Origin: Sulfurifustis variabilis
Lineage (GTDB): Bacteria > Pseudomonadota > Gammaproteobacteria > Acidiferrobacterales > Sulfurifustaceae
Reading direction: 5' to 3'
Assembly: GCF_002355415.1 (NCBI RefSeq)
Contig: NZ_AP014936.1
Location: 1,984,001 to 2,048,000 of the forward strand
Length of the DNA: 64,000 nucleotides
The notes below the pieces were generated by a model. It ran no database searches and had not been told where the DNA came from. It was given only the letters and a program-made list of their open reading frames with translations. Positions 16,502 to 25,593 of this stretch are shown here, one piece after another. The stretch's first letter is position 1. The number at the start of each line of letters is the position of its first letter. The position numbers were made by a program, and so were the translations under genes.

Positions 16502-18130
16502 ATGAACCACGTCGACAAAAAGTCCGCTTCCGAGCCGGATCGGTTGTCTCCCTGGCGGATCCCGCCCGCCAACGGGTGGCGGCTGAAATCGTACGCGCTC
16601 ATTCGTCGCGAGCTCGGGCGCCCGATCCTCTTCATTGCCGCCCTTTTTGTCGCCCTCGCTTTCGCCACGCTCTGGACCGGCCCGACCGCCCCGGTGTACG
16701 CGATACGGCTGCTCCTGCTCCTCCTGCTTCTCGGCGCGGTCGCGGTCCTGGTGCTCCGGGTCAACACGCGCCTCATCGAGCCCCTGGCTCATCTCCGGAA
16801 CTGGGCGGCGCGCATGCGCGGCGGCAATCTCACCGCACAGATTCCGGTACCGGCGCACGGGGAGTTCAGCGAGCTTGCGCGCGATATCAACCGGCTGGGG
16901 GCCGAGCTCAATTCGCTCACCCGGCAGATGAATGCCCAGGTGCGGAACCAGACCGTACGCCTCGCGCGCAAGACGCAGTCGCTGGATATCCTGTACGACG
17001 TCGCGACCAGCCTCAACCAGTCGGCGAACCTCGACAAGCTGCTCGAAGGTTTTCTCGAGATCCTGATGGACCTCGTCGACGCCCGCGCCGGAAGCGTGCG
17101 CCTGCTCGACGGCGAGAACCGTCACCGAACGCGACTCATCGCGAGTCGCGGGCTCCCGCCCGAGACGGTGGAGCGCGACAGGAGCATGGAGGTCGATCGC
17201 TGCCAGTGCGGTTGGGCATCGACCGACGGCGAGATACACATCCAGCGCGGCACCGAGGGCTGCGCGAAGCTGCTCGGACGCCCCTATCTGGACCGCGACT
17301 GCAGCGAATTCGTGGTGATCCCCATTCAGTACCAGGGGCGCATCCTCGGCGTCTACAACCTCTTCCTCGACAAACCGGTCTCCGCGCTCGGCGAGGACGC
17401 GCACGATCTCCTCGGCTCCATCGGCAAGCACCTGGGGCTCGCGATCGAGAAGGCGCGGCTCGACAACGACGCGCGGCGGCTCGCGATCATGGAGGAACGC
17501 CAGACGCTCGGAAACGAGCTGCACGACTCGCTGGCTCAGTCGCTGGTGGGCATGCGACTGCAGGTGAAGATGCTCGGCGAAACGCTCTACCGCAAGGACC
17601 TGCGGACCGCGCAGAACGAAGTGAATCGTCTGCGCGGCGCGGTCGAAGAGGCGCACGCGAGCCTGCGCGAGCTGCTCTCCAATTTCCGCTTCAAGCTCGA
17701 CGAAGGCGGACTCGTTCCGGCCATCACCAACATGATCGACCGTTTCAACGAGGAAACGGGTATCGCGGTGTTCTTTCAGAACCAGTGCCCCGACCTCGCG
17801 CTGTCCCCCACACAGGAGATCCAGGTGTTTCGCATCGTGCAGGAGGCGCTGGCCAACATCCGCAAGCACAGCGAGGCGCGCAACGCGCGCATCCTGCTGA
17901 ATCAGGACAACACCGGTCGATACTACGTGCTCATCGAGGACGACGGCCGGGGGCTGGCACCGACCGAGCCCGGGATGCCCGGCGAGCACCTGGGCCTTTC
18001 GATCATGCGCGAGCGGGCGGCAAGCCTGGCAGGCGAGCTGACCATCGAGAGCGAGCCCGGCGAAGGCACCCGCATCCTGCTCGCCTTCGACCCGCGGCCC
18101 GCGACCCGCATGCGGGCGCAGGGAGCGTAA
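16502..18130 (+). CDS. NarX-family sensor histidine kinase with cysteine-rich GAF domain
   Basis: This 542-residue kinase has two transmembrane spans (about 41-59 and 68-86) joined by a loop of only some 8 residues, so there is no periplasmic sensor domain. A HAMP linker (87-140), a GAF domain (about 160-320), a HisKA_3 dimerisation domain with phospho-acceptor His341 in GNELHDSLAQSL, and a HATPase domain (IEDDGRGL) follow. The GAF domain has four clustered cysteines (234, 236, 254, 267: CxC-17-C-12-C), a possible metal or redox site. Its stop overlaps the ATG of the response regulator by 1 bp. Position directly after dsrR suggests control of sulfur oxidation, which is inference. Confidence 0.92.
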   Translation: MNHVDKKSASEPDRLSPWRIPPANGWRLKSYALIRRELGRPILFIAALFVALAFATLWTGPTAPVYAIRLLLLLLLLGAVAVLVLRVNTRLIEPLAHLRNWAARMRGGNLTAQIPVPAHGEFSELARDINRLGAELNSLTRQMNAQVRNQTVRLARKTQSLDILYDVATSLNQSANLDKLLEGFLEILMDLVDARAGSVRLLDGENRHRTRLIASRGLPPETVERDRSMEVDRCQCGWASTDGEIHIQRGTEGCAKLLGRPYLDRDCSEFVVIPIQYQGRILGVYNLFLDKPVSALGEDAHDLLGSIGKHLGLAIEKARLDNDARRLAIMEERQTLGNELHDSLAQSLVGMRLQVKMLGETLYRKDLRTAQNEVNRLRGAVEEAHASLRELLSNFRFKLDEGGLVPAITNMIDRFNEETGIAVFFQNQCPDLALSPTQEIQVFRIVQEALANIRKHSEARNARILLNQDNTGRYYVLIEDDGRGLAPTEPGMPGEHLGLSIMRERAASLAGELTIESEPGEGTRILLAFDPRPATRMRAQGA

Positions 18131-18813
18131 TGCGGGTCCTCCTGATCGACGATCACGCCCTGGTCCGCAAGGGCATGGAAGAGCTCCTGACGAGCCGCGG
18201 CGTGGAAGTGGTCGCCTCCGTGGGGACCGGCGCCGAGGGGGTAAGGCAGGCGCTCGCCCTCGCCCCCGACATCACGCTGCTCGACGTCAAGATGCCCGGC
18301 ATGAACGGCATCGAGACCCTGAACCAGCTGAGGGAGAACGGCGTGAAGTGCCCCGTTCTGATGCTCACGATGAGCCGCGAGGATACCGATCTCCAGGCGG
18401 CTTTGCAGGGCGGTGCCCAGGGGTACCTCCTGAAGGACATGGACCCCGAAGACCTGGTCCCGGCGCTCGAGGCCGCGGTGCGCGGTGACAACGTGGTGGC
18501 GAAGGAGATGGTCGGAACGCTCGCGCGGCTCGTCAAGGGCCAGACCACGGAGCCCGCGGCGGAACGTCCCGCGGCGGGCCTGTTCAGCGAGCTCACCCCG
18601 CGCGAACAGGAGATACTCACGCACGTGGCCGGGGGTCAGAGCAACAAGATGATCGCGCGTGTCCTGAACATCACGGACGGCACGGTGAAACTCCACGTGA
18701 AATCGATCCTGCGCAAGCTCGGCGTGCACTCGCGGGTCGAGGCCGCCGTCCTCGCCGTCGAGCACGGCCTGGGCCGGGCGCCGGGCAAGAACAACGGCGA
18801 CGGAGTCAGTTGA
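18130..18813 (+). CDS. NarL/FixJ-family response regulator
   Basis: This 227-residue regulator starts at the ATG overlapping the kinase stop. The receiver domain has the acidic pair Asp7-Asp8 and phospho-acceptor Asp52 in [12 protein letters not shown]. The Lys is in [12 protein letters not shown]. The C-terminal LuxR-type helix-turn-helix (about 155-215) includes [19 protein letters not shown] and [19 protein letters not shown]. It pairs with the adjacent NarX-like kinase. The last 8 bp overlap the 3' end of convergent cysG. Confidence 0.95.
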   Translation: MRVLLIDDHALVRKGMEELLTSRGVEVVASVGTGAEGVRQALALAPDITLLDVKMPGMNGIETLNQLRENGVKCPVLMLTMSREDTDLQAALQGGAQGYLLKDMDPEDLVPALEAAVRGDNVVAKEMVGTLARLVKGQTTEPAAERPAAGLFSELTPREQEILTHVAGGQSNKMIARVLNITDGTVKLHVKSILRKLGVHSRVEAAVLAVEHGLGRAPGKNNGDGVS

Positions 18814-20203
18814 CCGGGGTAGGCTCGAACCAGGCCAGCTTTTCGCGCAAGCGGACGACGTCGCCCACGATGATGAGCGTCGGCGCCCGTACCTGGCTGT
18901 GTTCGACGATGTCGGGCAGCGTTTCCAGGTTGCCCGTGTAGACCCTCTGGTTCCGCGTCGTTCCCTGCTGGATCAGCGCCGCCGCGGTCTTCGCCGGAAG
19001 ACCGTGGTTCGCCAGCTCCCGGCATATCTCGCGCACGCCGTGCAGGCCCATGTAGAACACGATGGTCTGCCGCGGCTGGACCAGCGCCTTCCAGTTCAAA
19101 TTGAGGCTGCCGTCCCTCAGGTGTCCGGTCGCGAACACCACCGACTGCGCATAGTCGCGGTGCGTGAGGGGAATGCCGGCATAGGACGCGCAGCCGGCGG
19201 CGGCCGTGATGCCGGGCACCACCTGGAACGGCACGCCCTCCTGGGCCAGCGTCTCGATCTCCTCGCCTCCGCGCCCGAAGATGAACGGGTCGCCCCCCTT
19301 GAGCCGGACCACCCGCTTGCCCTCCTTGGCCAGCCGCACCAGCAGCTTGTTGATGTCTTCCTGCGGGATGGCGTGGTTGTCGCGTTCCTTGCCGGCGTAG
19401 ATGCGTTCCGCATCCCGACGCACGAGATCGAGCACCCCCTGCGAAACCAGGCGATCGTGCACCACGACGTCCGCCTGCTGCATCAGGCGCAGGGCTCGAA
19501 ACGTGAGCAGGTCCGGATCGCCCGGGCCGCCCCCGACGAGGTAGACGACGCCTTGCGGGGCCGCGTCTCCGTCCGTCGCCTCGAGCTTCCTCTGGAGCGC
19601 GCTGCGTGCGGCGTCCTCCTGGCCGGAGTACACCTGCTCCGCGATCGGGCCGTCCAGCACGTCTTCCCAGAACCGCCGGCGTTGCGGCGGATGCTTGAAG
19701 TGTTTCTTCACCCGATCGCGGAACTCGGTGACGAGCCTCGCGAGTCGCCCGTAGCCGGCCGGCACGAGCGTCTCCAGCCGGGCCCGGATCAGCCGCGCGA
19801 GCACGGGCGAGGCGCCACCCGTGGACACGGCGGCGACCACCGGCGAGCGGTCGATGATCGAGGGCATGATGAAGGTGCAGAGCGCCGGTTGATCGACGAC
19901 GTTGACCGGGATCCCGCGGGCCAGGGCCGCGTCGTGGACCCGCCGGTTCACCTCGCCGTCGTCGGTGGCAGCGAACGCGAGCGCCGCCCCCTCGAGCACG
20001 TCCTCGCGGAAGAGCTCGGGTCGGTGATCCACTTTCCGCCCGGTGACGAAGTTCCTGAGGGTCGGTCCCAACGCCGGCGCCACTACCGTGACTTTCGCCC
20101 CGGCTTCCAGCAGCAGCGCGACCTTTCGCGCCGCTACCTCACCCCCGCCGACGAGGACGCAGGACCGGCCGCGCAGATTCATGAATATGGGTAAGAAATC
20201 CAT
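18806..20203 (-). CDS. cysG: Siroheme synthase (multifunctional CysG)
   Basis: CysG (465 aa) makes siroheme from uroporphyrinogen III. The N-terminal dehydrogenase/ferrochelatase domain has the NAD motif [20 protein letters not shown] (about 15-34). The C-terminal S-adenosylmethionine uroporphyrinogen methyltransferase begins [19 protein letters not shown] (about 220) and contains [18 protein letters not shown]. The start [13 protein letters not shown] at 20203 matches CysG homologues. Siroheme is the DsrAB cofactor, so its location beside the dsr cluster and dsrN is functionally coherent. It is convergent with the response regulator and overlaps it by 8 bp. Confidence 0.97.
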   Translation of the reverse strand: MDFLPIFMNLRGRSCVLVGGGEVAARKVALLLEAGAKVTVVAPALGPTLRNFVTGRKVDHRPELFREDVLEGAALAFAATDDGEVNRRVHDAALARGIPVNVVDQPALCTFIMPSIIDRSPVVAAVSTGGASPVLARLIRARLETLVPAGYGRLARLVTEFRDRVKKHFKHPPQRRRFWEDVLDGPIAEQVYSGQEDAARSALQRKLEATDGDAAPQGVVYLVGGGPGDPDLLTFRALRLMQQADVVVHDRLVSQGVLDLVRRDAERIYAGKERDNHAIPQEDINKLLVRLAKEGKRVVRLKGGDPFIFGRGGEEIETLAQEGVPFQVVPGITAAAGCASYAGIPLTHRDYAQSVVFATGHLRDGSLNLNWKALVQPRQTIVFYMGLHGVREICRELANHGLPAKTAAALIQQGTTRNQRVYTGNLETLPDIVEHSQVRAPTLIIVGDVVRLREKLAWFEPTPVN

Positions 20204-20507
20204 AGACGGATCAATTACTTCTGGTTGGACTTAGGAGTGTTTTCTTATGCTTTTTGCCCGGCTAGATGCTCCCCCAAGCGCGCCGGTTTCGGAATACCTC
20301 AATAGGAATAGGCCAGTCTACCCGGTCTATCACAGGCGGGCGCAACGACGGACGCGAAAAGCTGCCGGAAGCGGCTGCCCGGCGGCACCCGGCCTTGTAT
20401 TCGGTCGCCGGGAGGGCCCCGGAATGACCCAGAGCGCCGCCACTGCGGCCAGCCGCAATCAGCTGTCACCGCCGGCGAAAGTATGAGTGAGCGGCTCGGC
20501 GGACTGC
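20204..20507. other. Intergenic region upstream of cysG, no gene seen
   Basis: These 304 bp separate the 3' end of the Lys/Arg-rich gene from the cysG start, both on the minus strand. The first 100 bp next to cysG are AT-richer than the surroundings and probably contain its promoter. I could not find a convincing -35/-10 pair, an RNA gene or a clear terminator. Confidence 0.4.
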
Positions 20508-21125
20508 CTAACCGCGCTCGCGCTCAGGACTGTCCAACTGGAAAAAGTTGCTCTGCTTCCCGTCGCGCTTGTGCTCCTGAAAGAGAAAAACGAGACCGCG
20601 GTCGTCGAACGTCTTGAACCATCGGTCCCAGTCTATCTCCTTCAACTGGCCGCCGCCGGCATAACCGGGAAAGTTGAATCGGAGCACGCCCGCGCGATCG
20701 CCGTGTTCCGTACCCTCGATGGTCGCCGGCTTCGCACCCCGGGCCTCCGCCCAGCGCTGGATCACTTCGTGGCTGCGCGTCGCGAGCGACTGACCGGCTC
20801 GATCCTCGTGCTCGTCGGCGGAATGCACCCATTTCGCGCTCTTCGTCGTCCTCGACAACGCGTCGGCGTGCTCTTGAATGAACTCGGCTTCCTCCGGCGT
20901 CACGTTCTGAGCGGTCACGCGCGCAACCTTCTTCGTCTTCGGGGACGTGCGTCGCTTTCCCGCAGCGCTCGCCCGCCTCGAAACGGCGGTCCGCTTCGCT
21001 TTCGTTCTCGCCTTCGCCTTGGGCCTCGCCTTCGACTTCGTCCTCGTCCGTGGCATCGCCCTGGTCTTCTTTTTGGTGCGTGTGCCCGTGCGGGCGGCTG
21101 TCTTCTTCTTTCGCTTCGCTGCCAT
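20508..21125 (-). CDS. Hypothetical protein with Lys/Arg-rich histone-like N terminus
   Basis: The first 70 or so residues of this 205-residue protein are almost only Lys, Arg, Ala and Thr (KKKTAARTGTRTKKKTRAMP and similar), like histone H1-like or AlgP-like tails. The folded C-terminal part (about 75-205) has recognisable conserved blocks such as ADEHEDRAGQSLATRSHEVI, RFNFPGYAGGGQLKEIDWD and LVFLFQEHKRDGKQSNFF. I have seen such blocks only in proteins of unknown function. The basic tail suggests nucleic-acid binding. No cysteines, signal peptide or membrane span. It is monocistronic, with intergenic DNA on both sides. Confidence 0.7.
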   Translation of the reverse strand: MAAKRKKKTAARTGTRTKKKTRAMPRTRTKSKARPKAKARTKAKRTAVSRRASAAGKRRTSPKTKKVARVTAQNVTPEEAEFIQEHADALSRTTKSAKWVHSADEHEDRAGQSLATRSHEVIQRWAEARGAKPATIEGTEHGDRAGVLRFNFPGYAGGGQLKEIDWDRWFKTFDDRGLVFLFQEHKRDGKQSNFFQLDSPERERG

Positions 21126-21245
21126 GGCGACCTCTCCTCGCCTCCGTGCTGTTCAAGAGTGCCTCGATGCTAGCGCTTTTGTCGGGCACTCGCCATCGAG
21201 TCCTTCACTTCACGCGATGCAATGTCCTCGTCGGTTTCCGGGCCT

Positions 21246-22295
21246 CTATTTTCCGATCCGGCCCGGCACGCGCTTGCGGTTCTTCGCGACCCTGCCGCCG
21301 ACCGCTTTTCGGCTCTCTGTTCGCCGCATCAGGCCGCGCAGCTTTTCGAGCGACACATCGCCGTCCTCTATCCGGCTTCCGCGCTCCGCGTAGAGGCCTT
21401 CCAGCATCTCGATGAAACGAGCCGCCGGCGGCGCCAGGAACTTCCCTTTGCGGAATACGACGCCGTAGGTCCGTTTGGGAAAGTACCGGCTCAGCGGAAT
21501 GCGCGCCACACGCTCGCTGCCGGTCAGGCAGACGTCCGTCACGATCGCGATCCCGAGCCCGATCTCGACGTACTTCTTGATCACTTCCCACCCTCCGGCC
21601 TCGAGCGCGACGCGGTATCCCAGGTTGTGTTGTCTGAACACCAGGTCGACGATGGCCCAGGTGCTCAGGTGCCGTGGCGGAAGAATCAATCCGTGAGGAC
21701 TGATGTCCTCCAGCGTCACCCCCTTCTTGCGGGCAAGGGGATGGTCGGGAGGCGTTATGAGCGTGGGCTGAAAGCTCACGACCGGGTGGTACACGATGTC
21801 ATCCGGCACCTCGAGCATCGAGCCGACGGCGAAGTCCGCGGTATCGGAACGCAGCATCGCCAGCCCGTCTCGCCCCGTCACGTTGTGCAGCTTTAGCCGC
21901 ACGCCGGGATAGGACTGCGCGAAGCGTTTGATGGGTTCCGGAAGGATATACAGGATGGTCGACTCGCCGGCCGCGATATTCAGCTCGCCCCGTTCGAGCT
22001 TGCCGGAATGTGCCGCGAACGTCTCGCCCAGCTTGTCGATTCCCTCCACCAGCGGATGCGAAAGCTCGTACAGCCGCTCGCCATCCGGCGTCAGCTTGAT
22101 CTGCGGCCCCCTCCTTTCGAAGAGTTGCGTCCCGAGTTCTCGTTCGAGCGCCTGAACCTGGAGAGACACCGAGGGTTGACTGAGAAACAGGGCTTCCGCG
22201 GCTGCCGAAATGCTTCCCGTTCGGGCCGCATGGCAGAAGGCGCGCAACTGCTTGAGCCTGTTCCGCTTGTAGTAGAGCGCACGCTGTGCGGCCAT
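21246..22295 (-). CDS. CysB-like LysR-family transcriptional regulator
   Basis: This 349-residue regulator has an N-terminal winged helix-turn-helix (about 15-75: LKQLRAFCHAARTGSISAAA, then LFLSQPSVSLQVQALERELG) and a LysR substrate-binding domain. It resembles the CysB/Cbl branch, which senses sulfur-metabolism intermediates, but the specificity is my inference. The C terminus carries about 40 extra basic residues after the ligand domain. The gene lies downstream of csrA on the same strand, with a 139-bp gap, and faces the genes for cysG and the histone-like protein. Confidence 0.88.
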   Translation of the reverse strand: MAAQRALYYKRNRLKQLRAFCHAARTGSISAAAEALFLSQPSVSLQVQALERELGTQLFERRGPQIKLTPDGERLYELSHPLVEGIDKLGETFAAHSGKLERGELNIAAGESTILYILPEPIKRFAQSYPGVRLKLHNVTGRDGLAMLRSDTADFAVGSMLEVPDDIVYHPVVSFQPTLITPPDHPLARKKGVTLEDISPHGLILPPRHLSTWAIVDLVFRQHNLGYRVALEAGGWEVIKKYVEIGLGIAIVTDVCLTGSERVARIPLSRYFPKRTYGVVFRKGKFLAPPAARFIEMLEGLYAERGSRIEDGDVSLEKLRGLMRRTESRKAVGGRVAKNRKRVPGRIGK

Positions 22296-22434
22296 GTGCC
22301 CGGGGGGAGAGGATTAACTAAATAAATAGTAAACCCGCACGCCATTGACCGGCAAAGGACGCGTCGAACCGCCGAGCGCAGCCGCCGGAGGGGACGAAGG
22401 GAAGGAACCGCCCCTCGTCGTGAGTCTCGAACCG

Positions 22435-22641
22435 CTACCGTTGCACCTTCCGTTCGCGTGGCGGGGCCCCCGGAGCCGCCGCCTCGCGAATTCGGCGGTA
22501 GATCTCTTCCCTGTGCACGGCCACATTCCTGGGCGCGCTGATGCCCACCCGCACCTGCATGCCTTTTACGCCGAGGACCGTAACTTCAATGTCGTCTCCG
22601 ATCACCACCGTCTCTCCGATCCGTCGGGTCAGGATGAGCAT
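22435..22641 (-). CDS. csrA: Carbon storage regulator CsrA
   Basis: CsrA (68 aa) is a dimeric post-transcriptional regulator that binds GGA motifs in mRNA leaders. [20 protein letters not shown] begins the protein, and the RNA-binding [20 protein letters not shown] block is intact. GGGAGAACTGAG precedes the ATG. In enterobacteria CsrA represses pga biofilm genes, and a pga operon lies 5 kb away here, though no direct link is visible. Confidence 0.97.
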   Translation of the reverse strand: MLILTRRIGETVVIGDDIEVTVLGVKGMQVRVGISAPRNVAVHREEIYRRIREAAAPGAPPRERKVQR

Positions 22642-23033
22642 CTCAGTTCTCCCTTTATTGGCGGACGTCGCGTTTCACATCGCGGAACCGGATGCGGCCT
22701 CGTCCATTCCTTAATCTATTAGCCGCTTGGTCGCTCACTGTCAGCCGACGTTGCGTGCTTTTCCGACCGGTGGGCCATGGGGGCTATGCGACCGCGGCTA
22801 CCGGGCGGTGATACCACCGTTCCTATCGCGTAATAGATCCATCTTTTTCAATGGCATAGGACTATCGCTTCAAATTTTTGACTTTTATGGCGGCAATCGA
22901 GCTAAACTCTACGGCAATCAAGGGGTTTGTCCGTGCCTCCTCCAATCACGCCGATGCGCTGGGAGGGTCTTCTTCGTGCCCTACGTTTCACATCGTGGCA
23001 ACCCACCCGCCCGTGGCGGCCGTCGTTGATACC
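22642..23033. promoter_or_regulatory. Divergent region between csrA and rpfC-like gene
   Basis: No gene is supported in these 392 bp. On the plus strand, TTGACT (22878-22883) and TAAACT (22903-22908) form a possible promoter, though the spacer is 19 bp. If used, transcription starts downstream of 22910, which supports the ATG at 23034 rather than an earlier start for the kinase. The DNA from 22815 to 22915 is clearly AT-richer than the rest. Confidence 0.4.
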
Positions 23034-25583
23034 ATGACGCCCATCGCTGCGGGAACCCTGGCACGCTACGTTCGACGATTCCGCCTGAAGCGGTCAGACG
23101 CGCTGGGACGCGAACAGGGCCAGGCCCTGGTCCGGCTGTTCGTGAGCTCCGGCGTGGTCGCGTATCTCCTGACCAGCCACATCCCCCTCGATCTTTCGAA
23201 TGGCCCGCCGGGTTGGCTCCTATTCTCCACCTCCTTTCTCGGTTTTTCGGCCGCTGTCGCTTATCTCGCCTTGCGAGACAAGGGGCCATCGCGGTTCAGG
23301 CGCATCGTCACCAATGTGGCCGACATCGGTGCCATCTCGTACCTCATGATCGCCACGGAACAGGTAGGCGCACCCCTGTCCGTACTGTACTTGTGGGTCA
23401 CCCTCGGGAACGGCTTCCGCTTCGGCCTCCCGGCGCTGGTCGTCAGCGCGCTGCTGAGCGTCGCCGGTTTTTCGGCTGTTTTCATGCTCTCGCCTTTCTG
23501 GCAAACCCACCCCATGTTCGCCCTCGGGGTCTTGATCTCGTTGATCCTGCTGCCTGTGTATGTCTCGCACCTGATCCGGCAGATCACCCAGGCTCGCGAG
23601 CGCGCGGAAGAGGCCAGCGCAGCCAAGAGCCGCTTTCTCGCGCGCATGAGTCACGAGCTGCGGACGCCGCTGAACGGGATCGTGGGCACCACGCAACTTC
23701 TCCTCGCGGGGAAACGGCTGGGCCGCGAAGAGAGATCGCTGCTCGAGGTGATCAACGATTCCGTCGCCGTGTCCCTGAGGCAGATCGACAACGTCCTCGA
23801 TTTTTCCAGGATCGAGGCCGGCAAGCTGTCTCTCGAGCAGGTGGATTTCGATCTCCACGAGCTGGTCAACAATGCCGCCCGCATGGTCCGCTTCGCCGCG
23901 AGCGACAAGTCGCTTCGGCTCGTCGTTCGAATCGACCCGGCCACCCCTTTTTCACTGGTTGGCGACCCGCATCACCTGCGGGAAATCCTGCTCAATCTGC
24001 TCTCCAACGCCATCAAGTTCACCAACGAGGGTTACGTTGCGCTCGAGGTCAAGTTGCGGGCGGTCGCGCCGGAGCGCCTCGTGCTGCGCTTTGAAGTGCA
24101 CGACACCGGCATCGGAATCGCGCCGGAGGCGCTGGAGCGCGTGTTCGACAGCTTCACCCAGGAAGACACGAGCACGACGCGCCGGTACGGCGGCACCGGG
24201 CTCGGTACGACCATCGCCAAACAGCTCGCCGAGCTGATGGGAGGCCGCATCGGAGTGAGCAGCATCAAGGGAAAGGGATCCGTGTTCTGGTGTGAGCTTC
24301 CGTTCCGCGGCGCAAGCGACGTCCCGGCACCCGACCGCCCGCCCGACGGCGCCCGCGTCATCTTCCTCGCTCAGACCGACGACCGGACGGAAACCATCTC
24401 GTCCATCCTCGAACCGGCGGGAATAAGCCTGCTGCGGGTTCGCAATCACGACGAGGCCGCAGCGGCGCTCGCGCGGTCGATCCGCCTGGGCAACCCGCTG
24501 CTCGGCATCCTGCTCGACGGCGTCGATCCGGAGAATGGCGATACCCGCGGGCTGTCCGAGAAGACCCTTGCCGCGCAGGTTCCGCTCATTCTCCTGACCG
24601 ACCGGATCCTGCCCGAGGAACTGCAGCGCGAAGCCGGAATGTTCGCGGCACTTCCCGCGACCCCTTCCTTTCCGCTGTTGTGGAACGCGCTGCGCGCTTC
24701 GCCCGCATTTCGTGCCGAGCGCGATCGGGCCGTCATACAGGTCGAGCCGTGGGCCTGGAACGCGCGCGGCAACGCCTGCCGCCGCGCATTGATCGCGGAC
24801 GACAACCGGACCAATCTCCTGATCCTCCAGAAGATGCTCGAACGGGCGAATTACGAAGTAGACAGCGTGCAGGACGGAGAGCAGGCGCTCGAGCGCCTGG
24901 CCACGGGGCGTTACAAGGTCGCCGTCATCGACATGCACATGCCGGGGATGGACGGGGTGGATCTGATTCGGCAATACCGTTTCCTGAATCCTCGCTCCTC
25001 ACTGCCGATCGTCGTCCTGACCGCGAATGCGACGATGGAGGCGAAAACGGAATGCGCCGATGCGGGTGCCGACGCGTATCTGACGAAACCGGTCAGTGCC
25101 GATTTGCTGCTGTCCACCGTGGACCGCCTTGTGGACGATCACGAAGTAACCGACTTGAACAAGCGTCGGCCCGCCTCCTCTCCGGGTGCGCCGAAAGCGT
25201 CGCCGGACGTTCTGGATCTCGATCTGCTCTCGGAGCTCGACCGCATGTACGTCGATCCCGCCGCGTTCCGGCAGGTCGTCGAGAGCTTCGAAACAGACGG
25301 CTACCGGCTGCTCTTACAGATGCGCTCGGCGTCCGGCGCGAGGAACCACGCCGGGTTTTGCGAGGCACTTCACGCGCTCAAGGGAAACGCCGCGAACATG
25401 GGCGCCCTTCGACTCGCGGACGTCTGCCAGCGCGCCGAAGGCGTGGGCTTCGTCGAGTTCCGGCAGGAAAGCGGCGGGTTGCTCGCCGAGGTGGAAGCGT
25501 GTTTCCTCGAGGCCCTCGGCGAGCTTCGCGGCCTGACCCTTTCCCCGGGCGTACTGGTGCGCAGACGCACGACCGAAGCCTGA
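23034..25583 (+). CDS. RpfC-like hybrid sensor kinase (DSF sensor)
   Basis: This 849-residue protein has the RpfC architecture. A five-span membrane input domain (about 30-185) is followed by HisKA with His207 in ARMSHELRTPLNG, a HATPase (HDTGIGIAPEALERVF), a degenerate receiver-like segment (about 435-555), an intact receiver with Asp633 in VAVIDMHMPGMDG, and an Hpt domain with His780 in ALHALKGNAANMG. RpfC senses the diffusible signal factor and signals to an RpfG phosphodiesterase; no rpfG is in the window. I chose ATG 23034 (MTPIAAGTLARYVRR); an in-frame TTG at 22878 would add 52 atypical residues. It ends 10 bp from convergent rpfF. Confidence 0.88.
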   Translation: MTPIAAGTLARYVRRFRLKRSDALGREQGQALVRLFVSSGVVAYLLTSHIPLDLSNGPPGWLLFSTSFLGFSAAVAYLALRDKGPSRFRRIVTNVADIGAISYLMIATEQVGAPLSVLYLWVTLGNGFRFGLPALVVSALLSVAGFSAVFMLSPFWQTHPMFALGVLISLILLPVYVSHLIRQITQARERAEEASAAKSRFLARMSHELRTPLNGIVGTTQLLLAGKRLGREERSLLEVINDSVAVSLRQIDNVLDFSRIEAGKLSLEQVDFDLHELVNNAARMVRFAASDKSLRLVVRIDPATPFSLVGDPHHLREILLNLLSNAIKFTNEGYVALEVKLRAVAPERLVLRFEVHDTGIGIAPEALERVFDSFTQEDTSTTRRYGGTGLGTTIAKQLAELMGGRIGVSSIKGKGSVFWCELPFRGASDVPAPDRPPDGARVIFLAQTDDRTETISSILEPAGISLLRVRNHDEAAAALARSIRLGNPLLGILLDGVDPENGDTRGLSEKTLAAQVPLILLTDRILPEELQREAGMFAALPATPSFPLLWNALRASPAFRAERDRAVIQVEPWAWNARGNACRRALIADDNRTNLLILQKMLERANYEVDSVQDGEQALERLATGRYKVAVIDMHMPGMDGVDLIRQYRFLNPRSSLPIVVLTANATMEAKTECADAGADAYLTKPVSADLLLSTVDRLVDDHEVTDLNKRRPASSPGAPKASPDVLDLDLLSELDRMYVDPAAFRQVVESFETDGYRLLLQMRSASGARNHAGFCEALHALKGNAANMGALRLADVCQRAEGVGFVEFRQESGGLLAEVEACFLEALGELRGLTLSPGVLVRRRTTEA

Positions 25584-25593
25584 CCTCCCGCGT

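Noticed and set aside
16477-18813. 778-residue reading of the response regulator
   Set aside because: The upstream part is a shadow of the sensor kinase; the receiver domain begins at 18130.
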